From the NCBI GenBank assembly GCA_001661515.1, contig LUVW01000028.1, positions 315,921 to 370,658 of the forward strand: DNA of 54,738 nucleotides, in the 5' to 3' direction. The notes beneath the pieces are model-generated. The model was not told the origin of the DNA. It was given only the letters and a program-made list of their open reading frames with translations, and made no database searches. The translations under genes and the position numbers were made by a program. Of the stretch, positions 21,661 to 32,201 are shown one piece after another. Origin of the DNA: Capniomyces stellatus (lineage: Eukaryota; Kickxellomycota; Harpellomycetes; Harpellales; Legeriomycetaceae). Numbering within the stretch: position 1 is the first letter of the stretch; each line of letters begins with the position of its first letter.

Positions 21661-24600
21661 ATGAGCTTGAAAAGAAGAAACTCGGACATAGAAGAGAGAG
21701 CGGAAAGAGCGGAGAGAGAAGATAATGGAGAAACAAGCAAAGCCTCAACTCCAACTTCGACTTCAACACCAACCCCAGCTCCAACTGAAATGAGTAGGAT
21801 TTTCAGCAAAAAAACCAAAACAGAAAACAACATAAAAACCAAACACCAAGAAGACAAAGCTGTAGCAGGGAGCGAGTATGTCTACACAGGCGGAGCCAAT
21901 ATTGTCGAGGAGCTGACCAACAAAAACATGGATCTGGTCCGGATCAGGCTGCAGGACCTCAAAGAGTTTCTAAACAGCACCCAGAAACTAAAGTTATCCA
22001 AGAGCCAGAGCACAGAGCTGGAGGTGGAATACGAGGGTAGAATGCGGATCATATACGAGTGGGAAAAGGAGTCTCCGCAGTTTGCCGAGCTGTTTAGCCT
22101 GTGGGATTCAACGGCCGAAAACACGAGCCTCAAGCTGCACAGTGTCATAGTAGACGTGTTTGCTGTGTTCCTGCAGCTGATTGACGGCGAGTTGATGCAC
22201 AAAAGCGGCGAAAAGATCATCAGGCGGATAATACGGGAAAAGCTCCACACGGTTGAAAACGGACTCAAACGGCCCGAAACTGCAGACGGCGTAAAAAGCC
22301 TGAGGCTGATAAAACAGATGTCGGTTTATAGAGAGGGGGTGTGTGCAAACGAGCTTTACTCCGGGATGCAGTGGAGAGTCAAGAACATCCAGCAGGTCAG
22401 ACACACCAGCGAAGGCCCAGCAGCACAAGGCGCCAGGGCGAATGGGGACAAAGACAGAAGGCCGGCCGTGGGCAGAAATGTGCGAAGAGAGTGGGTAGAG
22501 TTTGTGATAGGGTTGGTGGGAAATCTGAACGACGAAAACAAGCAGAAAATGGCTGCAAACAAGTACATTCTGGGCGGACTATTTGAGCAGATCCAATACG
22601 ATGGCTATGCGCTTGTCCACCGCATACTCGGAGGAATATACAGGCACTTTCTAGTGGACAGCAAAGTGGCAAAGAAAGAAAAACGGAAGCTGGTAAACGG
22701 GCAGATCATGGACTACCTGATCCTGCTGCTTGAGGAGGATGAGCAGGTAAGACCAAGCGAGCTGGGAATATCGGAAATGGAGCTGTTTGGTGAAACAGCA
22801 GCGCCAAACAGCCTGAGCCATGCTGCCAGCACACCCCGCAATCAAAGGGATTCGGATGGAGCCGGCGCACAGACTGCTAGGGTAGCCGACATAGACACGG
22901 TAGCCGACATTGCATTGCGGTTTATGACTGCAGTGTGCTGTAGGCCTGGGTTTGTACTGAGCGACTATTCCGCAAACAACGCATCAGAGTTTACGACTGC
23001 ACAGGATACATTAGGCCAAGCAATCATCAGCAGTAGCATCAGCAACATCAATGGCGAAGACATTGACGTTGATGGCAACGACAATAGTGGCAACAGAAAC
23101 AAGGGCAGAGCTGGAGACAAAGGCGGAAGCAGGGGCGAAATGGCCAATGAAGAGTTACTAAGACTTCTGAGCCAGAGAATCAAATGCGCCTCAAGCAAAA
23201 GACACGTTCAGTTCAGCGTAAAAGTTCTTGAAAGCAACCCAGATTTGGTTCCAAAGTAAGACTCGGTTACCACTAGCCAACCACCAGTAACTATAACAAG
23301 TGACTAATAAATATAACTAATAACTTATGATTAACAAATATAACTAATAACTAGTGATTAACAACTAACAACTAACCACCAATCACCAACCACCTGCAAC
23401 TTGCAACTTGCAACTTGGCTACATTTTATAGGTTTTGGAAAAAGTCGAGCTTGATATTCGAGCCTAGGTTGTCCACCGTATACTTGGCAAACATTGGGCT
23501 AGCATTGAAGGTGATGTCGAATTCTCAGGACTTTGGCAGAGTGGGGGGCAGAGACGGCGATGTTGAGGTTGGCGACTTGATCGAGTACATCCACCCAAAC
23601 GTGTTTACTAGACTGGTTTTGGGCAAAGGGCTGCAGTACTCGGGATCGCAGATGGTGCAGTACTTGAACATGCTGGTGCTGGGGCAAGCGCTAAAGAAGC
23701 TGACCCAGGTCCGCAGCTGGATAAAAACAGTCAAGGAAAAGAGTGCGGGGAACAGAGAAAAGTGGGACGAAAGGGAGGGGAGGCTGTTGGTTGCGTTGAG
23801 GCGCAGAATGCCAGAGTGGAATGTGGTGCTGGCCAGCTACAAAAGAGTGACAAGCGGCACCAGCATTGATGGCAAGGCTACTCCCCAGGAACAAATGATG
23901 GCCGAGGCAAGTCTCCGCGTGATCTGCGGATACATGAGCCACTACTTGGGCTGGGTCTCAGAGTCGCGGTTTGAGGTGATCAAGCTGTTGGACAATGGGC
24001 TGATCAAACAGTTGTTGGCAGAGAGAACTAGCAGCAGCAGCAACGACCAGTCTTCAGAAACAGAGTCTGGGGGCAGAGTGTCTCAGCAGCCAGGCTTTGA
24101 GCAGCTGGTTCTGGTATACATATTAAAGTCGATTGGTTGCTCAAGTGAAAACCAAATCAACTGGACCAATAAGGTACAAGCGATGGTCGGCAAGCCAGGC
24201 AAAGAGAGGCCAGGCAAAGAGAGGCAGGAGAGTAGCCAGCAGGCCAGGACCATTTCTTACTTTGGAATGCTGCTCAGATTGATAGACAGCACAACAAACA
24301 CAGAAGGCGCAGACCAATTGGGGCCGAGCAAAGCCCTAAACGATGCAGCCAAACAGGTGCTGGAAAAGGCGTTGGTCGAGATGGGGCTGGTGGCAGGCGA
24401 CTCTGCAAGCTCCTCATCAGTCTGGATAGACTCAATGTCAGCCATGTTTGGCAAACGCAGAGAGGAGGCCATGGCGTTTATAGAGAGGGCAGTGGAGACG
24501 GCAAACAGAGGCCAGTACAAGTACATGGACACGGTCAAGAGGTGGTGCCAGCCAGCGCAACGTGGGCCAATCAGCTCCGATCCCAGCGTGGCGAGTGCAG

Positions 24601-27600
24601 GGTTGCCAAGTGTTCTGTTGGTTGCGTGTCTTGATGTTTGGGTGGGTGGGTGCAGACTTATGGAGGGCAGAGGTGCACCAGTTGGGCTTGTCTATTTACG
24701 AAAAGTGGTTGCTGGGCATCTGGCCTTTATGAGCAGAACCGAGCTGAGCCAAACTCTGCGCATTTTGAGCGAGTCAGTCCCAGAGTTCATTGCAGAGGCG
24801 GCCAACAACATGAACATCAACACCAACATCAACATCAACACCAACACCAACATCAGTGCCAAAGCAAACAGTGGAGCTGAAAAAAACGAAAACGGTGGCG
24901 CTGACATGGGTGTGGGGCTGGATTCTAAAGAGCTGGTTAACAGGTACTTTGGCGTATTCGGATCGTTAATTACTGGGATAAACAACTACCTGATGACTAA
25001 TAAACAGCCAGCAGGACTTGCGTGCCAAGACTCAAATGGCGCTGCTGATGAAGGAGAGTTTGTGGGTAAAAGTGATGTTGTGGAGAGCTGTTTGATGAAA
25101 ATCATGTTTGCTGGTGTCCATGACTACAGCTTCAGACTTTCGCAGCAAGAGGTGGGGCGTGTTAGCCTGGAACTGAGGCGTAGGGCCAACACGGCGGCTG
25201 GAGGTGGTGGCAGCAGAAAAGGCACCAATAGGAGACTTTTACTGGTTGTTGGGCTGATTGAAAAGGCGTTGACCAGGACAAGGAACATGGTTGAGTTGCC
25301 AGAGAACAGGCAGCTGGAGTGGCTGGTCACCATGGCAACAATATACGACTGGATGACTGTTCTAGCCGACAGTCTATGCCACAGCCAGTCCACAGGATAC
25401 ATGGATATTGTGGAGAGTCTGGTCTCGGCCGCAGCCAAAACCACAGGCGAATCTGATGCAGAGACAGCCTGCTCAAACAGGAACAAAATGCATCTGGTTT
25501 ACCTGGCAGGGGTCTGGATAAAGAGCGTGGTGGCCAAGCACAGATTTGTGTTTTGTGATGTTGGTGTGTTTGTGAGCAAGGTGTTTGGCGAAATGGTTTC
25601 TGAGCTGCGCCAGCCAGCATGTGGCGGCAAAAACAGGCCTAGACTGAGGCAAATGGCGGTTTTGGCGAATCAAATGGTTGGAATAGCTGGCAGCTCTGAG
25701 ATCCAAGAGTACGGGAGGCAGCTGGAGGAGCTGCTGGCAGGAAGCAGTGTGGAGGCAGGGGACAGCGTGGATATGGACGTAGACATGGGTGTCTGGACAG
25801 CCGTGTTCAACAGAATAATAAAGAGGCTTGACAGCGTATCCGAAAAGACGCTTGAAATCACGAGTTCTGTTTGGGTGAAGCAGCTCAAGTCCAGCAGCAG
25901 TTTGGATGTTGGAAAGACAGTGATGGAGATTCTGAAAAAGAAGTCGGAAGGAGGCAAGCTCGGGGCGTTGAGGACTGCGGGAGTTGAAGATGGCCAAGAG
26001 GTGTTTGGCTGGCCATTTGTTGGCCAAAGCAAAAAGGATTGTTTTGCCAAACAGGCCATTGACACTGCAAAGAGCTCGCTAGAAGGCATACACGCAAATG
26101 CTGGCCCTGGTCCTAGTGTTGGTGTTGGTCCTGGTGTTGATGTTGGTCAAAGAGCTGGTAATGAAACTGGCTCTGAGTGTGGTAGCTTTGTCAAAATCCT
26201 AGATCATTTGGCCGAAAAGGTAATGACTGGTAGCACGGCGGATCAACCAGGTACTGGCCAAAGCAGCAGCATTAGAGACTTGGCGCTGTTTGTTTCAGCG
26301 ATTCCCACCTTAAAGTCGCGTTTGTGCAGCAGCCAAAGCGTGCTTGAAGGCGAGTTTGAAAAACAGGTGCTGATCTGCCATCTGGTAGCCAGCTGCTCGG
26401 TGTTTCGATACAACCTCCTAAACCGCAGCGGGATACTCGGCTTTTACAGCAACACTGGACATGAGGAAAGGCTGTTTGCGCGGAAAGTAGGCCAGCTGGT
26501 GATGCAGGGGGACAAGTGGATGGACGGAGCTGACGCAAGAAGCTTTGACCTACTAGAGGTGTACATCCAAAGGTTTTCTACGGTCCAGGAAATAGAAAAA
26601 GTGGTGCAAGTGAGCAAACAAAGCATCAACAGGTTGAGTGCCAGACTGCTGAACGCAGTTTCAATAAGGCTAAACTGCTTGAGCGAGAACAGAGTTGGTG
26701 TTGAGAGCAGAGTTGGTGTTGACTGTGGGCTAGTGGCTGAACTGGGTGTTTGGGCAACAGAAATAGCCATATTTGTTTTGCAGCACAAAGACGTGGACGA
26801 GCTGGAGGAGGCAAGAATGATTTGCGGGCTGGAACTCGCAGTCGAATCCGTAATAGAACTCAAGCAGAGACTGGGCAGTTGCTCAATCAGCTCTGCAAGC
26901 GTGATAAGGTTGGTGAAGAGGCTGGTTGATGGGCTGATTGGCGACTCGATAGCAGACGCAGACAGCATCGATTACAAAAAGATGAAAGAAGCGATGGACA
27001 ATAAGACCAAAGCAACTTCGGTTCTGTTTAGCGCCGAGGCCGACAACTCGAGACTGTTTAGAGTGATGGCTTTGCTAGCCAAACTTGTTCCTAAATCCAT
27101 GGCTGAGGCAAAGAACACAGAGACAGAAACCAGCAAGGCAAAGGAAAGCAGTGAAACGCGTGAAGGTGGAGAAACGCGTGAAGGTGGAAAAACGCGTGAA
27201 GGTGGCGAAACGCATGAAGGTGGCGAAACGCATGAAGGTGGCGAAACGCGTGAAGGTGGCGAAACGCGTGAAAGCAGCGAAACAAGAGCTCTGCTGTGTG
27301 GCAAGGTCCGAAAAGTGATTGTAAATGCGGTTGACAATCCGATATTTCTGACGCTGGCCAGCTTGGACAGGAGCAGGAGCAGGAGCAATGTGGTTGAGTT
27401 TGTGTGCTCGCTTTACGAAATACAAGCGATGATGGCAGATGGCTTGGCGGGGCGTTTGCTGTTTGCGCGGACTGTGGAGGCAGTCGTGGGCTGCTACCTG
27501 GGAGGATTGGGGGCAGACGATGGGCGGATTATGGCGTTTAGCAAAGGCTATGAGGCGTGCACGGGGATCAGCGTTGATAGCGCAATGCTGCGGTTTGGCA

Positions 27601-29411
27601 GGAAGAGCTTGGAGACAAGGGCAAAGCAGAGCCTGGTCAATGCACACTTTGGGTATGACGTGAAGCCCAGCAGCGGCAGTGTTGACTCGATCATCAAAAC
27701 AGCAGCTGGCGGAGGAAACAGTCCGTTTGTGCTGGGCCCAAGCTCGGCAGAAGGCGTGAACATGTGCTTCAAGCACCTGGACTATAACCAGGTGAAGCAG
27801 AGTCTGTTTTTGCTGGTCGAGCCTAGATGTACAAGAGGGTACAGCAGTGGGTCGGATGGGTACAGTATTGGGTCAAGCGAGTATTACGATCCAGTGTTTT
27901 TGCTGAAGCTGACATGTTCTGTGCTGTTTGACCACAGAGACGCAGACCAGGTAGACGTATCGCTGCTGTTCAAGTCGAACATTGTTGGGTTGGCGCTGGT
28001 TGCAACCAGTAGCGTGGAAGAAACGGTGCGCGAGATGGGATACTTTGTACTGGCAGCAGTGCTTAGGATTCTGGAGCAGGGCGAGTTTAGAGAAAAACAG
28101 CAACTGATTCTGCTGCTGCGGACAGTCAGAAATGGCGTGACTGTGCAGAACGCTCGGCTGCCCTTTATCCAGACTCTGTTCTACTCGGAGCTGAGTCTGA
28201 TACTGCTGTACAACGACCACTTTATGTACAGCCTGGCCAACCACTACCTGCTTTCGTCGCCCATCTCCAACATGGCATCAAACAAGTTCTTCTTCAACCT
28301 TGTGCTCCCAGACTCAAAGTCGCCAGCCTCGATCCGATCGTTCCTGTACAAGGTCATCTCGACTGGCTGCAAAAACTACTTCCAAGACCGCCTGCTTTTC
28401 CAACGATCTTTTGTGCTCCAGCAGCTCTTCTCCATTGGTCTATCGCCGCTGTCTGACTCAAACAACTATGCGTTGGCAGCCCTGTTTAATCTGACTGGGG
28501 CAAAGAACTCTATTTCGCTGTTCAGTCTGCTGAACTCGCGTGATGGGTCTGTCGCCGTCTGGCTATCGCAGCTACTGGCCTTTTCAGCCAATCCTACCTC
28601 CCAGCCCCTGGACGTTCTGTCCGCCAACCTCAACACAAACCTGGCTGTCTCCAGGCTGCTGCTGAGGACTGTTGCCAACACACCTACATCAAGATCAAGT
28701 CCCAGCTCTAGCAGCGGTGGCAGCAGTGATGGCAGCGGTGACAGCGTTGCTGGCTTGCACAGGTTCTCTGACTACTGGCAGCTTTCGCTGGATGGCTGTG
28801 ATGTTTCGCAGGGCTCGCTTTTTGTTATCCAATCAGCCACAGCCATTCTTGGCTTTATCCGCGCGATTGTTGGTAATGGTGGTGACTCTGGTCTGGGGCT
28901 GGCTGGGCGGCTTGACGTGGTGTCAACTATTGTGTCTACAGTCCAGTCCACACTGTCAGCCGTTCTTTTGCTGGTCGAGTTCAGTATTTCCTTGCTGGGT
29001 ACCGACAAGCTGCCTAACGGTGGCCTGGTTGCACCGATTGTTGAAGAGTGCGGCTCGATACTGGACGCCATTTCGCCGTTTGTGTTGCTGAACAACTCGC
29101 GTGGCTTGAACCTTGCAAACACCAGAAACAATGCGTTTTTGGTCACACAGATCACAAGCTCAGTCTGCGAGTCAGCGTTGTTTGGAACAGGCCAGCTGGT
29201 TCCGTGGATTGCTGAGCAGGCTAGACTGGGAGTCAGCAGCGCAGGCGATGCTTTGGTTGACACTACAGCGTTCTACTTTTCAGCAGCCAACATTGCGCAT
29301 CTCCAGTTGTCGCTGTTGCTGTGCAAACAGGCGCTAGACAAACGCGTTGTTCTTGGATCAATGGCGCGTGCAATATCCACAAACCCTGACCTGGTTGACT
29401 ACTTTGTGTAG
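21661..29411 (+). CDS. URB1: URB1/Npa1, 60S ribosome biogenesis factor
   Basis: A very large nucleolar protein that in yeast acts in the earliest pre-60S particles. Exon 1 (21661-23255) starts at the first ATG, in CATCGCAATGAGC. The 176-base intron runs GTAAGA to TTATAG. Exon 2 is 23432-29411. The junction reads LVPKFWKKSSLIFEPRLS with phase kept. Length about 2524 residues (yeast about 1760, human about 2270). The N-terminal Npa1 domain (about 75-560) has the helical LRLIKQMS..YREGV and KYILGGLFEQIQYDGYALVHRIL blocks, and EPRLSTVYLANIGLALKVMS follows. The C-terminal URB1 domain carries PFIQTLFYSELSLILLYNDH and SNNYALAALFNLTGAKNS. Low-complexity insertions include Asn-Ile/Thr repeats near nt 24810 and a six-residue GETREG repeat near 27160-27290. 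The last 632 codons are duplicated in inverted orientation at the window end. Confidence 0.92.
27160..27290 (+). repeat. 18-bp coding minisatellite inside URB1
   Basis: About six to seven copies of a unit like GGTGGCGAAACGCGTGAA, encoding G-[EK]-T-[RH]-E-G. Copies differ by single bases (CGT/CAT, GAA/AAA), so the frame is kept and the protein has a charged, probably disordered linker here. Confidence 0.9.
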
Positions 29412-29558
29412 ACTTGGTTTCCGTTTATGCAGTCGGTTTTCATTTATTATTTTATTCATTTATTCATTTTACTTGGTTTAAGCTTTAGCATATTCTATAT
29501 ATATTTTTACTTGGTTTTTCTTATTGATAAATAACGAGGATAATATAATTATAAGATA
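27512..29558 (+). repeat. Inverted repeat, left arm (2047 bp)
   Basis: The last 1.9 kb of URB1 plus 147 bases of 3' flank. The reverse complement is found at 52692-54738; identity ends at ...ATAAGATA (29558). No mismatch was seen where compared, and the translations agree along the whole arm in every frame examined. Confidence 0.95.
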
Positions 29559-29862
29559 TACTATCCTTTAATGTTGAACGACCTCTTCTTTACCCTTACT
29601 ATACAATTTCTTTAGTGCTCTTAACTGGTTGAGCCTGGTCTAGTAATTTAATTGAATATACTTTATTGTTGCAGTATTTAAACTTTGCTCAACTCTGTTA
29701 ATAACACGCATTCGCATACTAGGTTATAATCAGCTTGATGTAAAGTTTAACATTACAAACAGCTTTTATCTTTGTGTTAATTTTATTGAAATATTCTGGT
29801 TATAATAATCAAAATCCATTATAGTGTATAAATGACTAAAAGTAAAGGCTGGTTTGATCAAA
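29412..29862. other. Intergenic between convergent URB1 and tropomyosin
   Basis: 450 bases, T-rich then mixed, carrying the 3' ends of two convergent genes. The right boundary of the inverted repeat falls here at 29558. No open frame of interest. Confidence 0.6.
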
Positions 29863-30667
29863 TTACAAATCATCAAAGGCTTTAAGAGTTTCTTCATGCT
29901 CTTGTTTGATTTTATTGTATTTTTCAAATAGTTCTTCGTATTTCTTCTCTTGGTCATTTCGTTCCTTTTCCATCTGAATGATTGTGCGCTCAAGATTTTC
30001 AATTTTGATATCCATGTTACGTACACTATAAATCGCACATTAAATCATTGTTTGTTAGGCGTTTGTTCATCTAGAGTTTTGTTTCCAGTTGTTAAACAAA
30101 ATATAAAGGATGCAAGTCGCTAACAAAAGCCATTTAACAATAGCGTTACCTTTCTTTTGAGGTGCGGAGCTCGATTTCAGCGGTTTCTAATTGATCATCT
30201 AGGATAGCTACTCTTTTGTGAAGAGCATCTCCAGCGTTTTTTGAGGTCTCATTGTCATCAGCCAACTGTTTTGCTGTTGCAATGTAAGCGTCTTTGCGAT
30301 CTACTTCTTCTTCAAGCAAAGTTATGCGGTTTTGTAAAGAAATGATTTCCTGTTCACGCTCAGTTTGCATGTCATTGAGCTGCTTTAGAGCAAGCTCTGC
30401 AGCATCTGCCCTGGCGCTTGCAGCCTCTGCCTCAATTCTGATTGAACTTATTTTCTGTAAACAGTAATATACGTTTAGAATATATTTAGATTCAGCAACT
30501 ACACCAATTGTTTATATCTATTTTTTGTTTTTTAAACCAGAATAGGCCAATATGCTAGCCATTTAGCACCCGTGTATTTACGGTGTTTCACACTTTAGGT
30601 CAAATGTATGCGGCGATTGGTAGTAGTTTTATATATTCATATATCTTACCTCTTTAAGTCTGTCCAT
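29863..30667 (-). CDS. TPM1: Tropomyosin
   Basis: Coiled-coil protein that polymerises along formin-built actin cables and controls myosin and cofilin access. Exon 1 is 30667-30650 (only 18 bases, M-D-R-L-K-E), exon 2 30454-30150, exon 3 30025-29863. Introns are GTAAGA...TTACAG and GTAACG...TTATAG. Joined, they give exactly 161 residues, the length of fission yeast Cdc8. The sequence is an unbroken heptad pattern: ISSIRIEAEAASARADAAE near the N-terminus, LQNRITLLEEEVDRK in the middle, and the family-typical C-terminus with a terminal D-D-L. The N-terminal MDxLxEK signature depends on the tiny first exon, which an ORF-based search misses. Minus strand, convergent with URB1, and next to CYRI on the same strand. 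Confidence 0.93.
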
Positions 30668-32201
30668 TTTGAAGTTTGTTTTGTAAATAATATTTTAAAT
30701 GCTAAGAACAGAGATGCAAAATAGCCTGATAATTCTTTTGCTTTATTTAATAAGTTGTTTTTAAATTGGCAGAGTTGTTTTGGTTTTTTTTCAGCAATTT
30801 TTCCTCTGCCTTTCCTTCTTGAAAACACAAAAAGCAAACAAAGAGGTTCAGGTTTTGATTATCCTAACAAAAAAAGCAACATCATCAAGTTAATTTGATA
30901 AACTAAGGGAGTTACATTTTAGCAAATTATGGCTAGTCGTAATTGGCTGTGCTAGTATTCGGTGGTTAAAAAGGATGATTACTGTCGAATTATTTTTTCC
31001 GATAGTTTTTTGAATAATAAATGAGAATACATAAAAAGACAAATAAAAGACAATAGCAATAGCAATAGCAATAGCAATAGCAAATGTAGCGAACCCGACC
31101 AAGGTCTTTGGTTACAAGGCCATAAGAAGTCAAGTCAGCATTCTCAACACTATTACAAAAATGTATATTAACTACCGCCCAAATGTGTGCTTTTGACAGA
31201 TTACAGTTCGCGTACTTGAGCTAGTAGCACAGTAGAACGTTGGCGGTTCGTATTATGAAGAAGACTAGCAAGTTGTTAATCCAGTGAATTTTGTTCTAAT
31301 AATATCAACACTGATTACCAAGATGTGTTACTTTGCTTAAAGCTATTCGTTAACGGCCATATTAATTATATAAACCATTTATAATTAAACTCTGGAGTGG
31401 CCTCATTGACAAATTGATGGAAAGAATTGATTAAAATTATGATCTACATCAACCAAGGTCATTCAATAATCGATGGGCTAATCAGGTTTGTAAAGGGGGA
31501 GGGGCACGGGAAAGATTAGGATTGTCTTTGCTTGTATTCCAAGAATTACTCCTTTAACGTGTTTAGCCAAATGGCGCTTCAGCTAGCACAAATAATTAAT
31601 CAGCTAAACAATCTTGATTGCAAGGACTGGTTTGTTTTTCGTTGATGCGCTGTACTTTTGAATTAGACAGCGTGTTTTTGGCTGGTAAAACACAAAATTG
31701 GGTTTGTGTTGAGTCTAGCAACAGATAGCTTCTGTGCTAGATAAACCAAAATTTGGGACCAACTAAGGGACGTGATGCCATATCATGTAAAACGAACCAG
31801 TCATGTAAACGAAATAATCAGACATATATACTTGGATTTAAGCTTTATTGTTGCGTTGATTTACGCTCTTTAAAGAAATACATATAATATGATTGTATAT
31901 AAATACTGGAGACTTTAGGCGAAGTACTGATGTGAAAATACGCCTAGAGTAAAGTGAAATAAGAAAAATTAAAGTAAAAAAAACCCGTTAAAAAAAACAA
32001 AGCAGGTAAAACTAAACGGATAGAAGGGAAGTGCTTGAAACAAAGTTGATATATATTATAACACAGAACAGTAAAAAAGTAAAATAAAGTCTGTAAGGGT
32101 CGGTTGTCCATATTGATGGAGCAGAAGAATATAGTTGAGTCAGGATAACTTGTCACAAGAAAAGAGGTTTGCCAGAAAGCCGAGGTGGGTTAGACAGTAG
32201 C
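30668..32201. other. Intergenic, AT-rich
   Basis: 1.5 kb between the tropomyosin start and the CYRI stop. It holds the tropomyosin promoter and a short ATAGCA hexanucleotide run (about 31050-31083). Short open frames on the minus strand (for example around 32000) are hydrophobic, start on no good ATG and are not supported. Confidence 0.6.
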
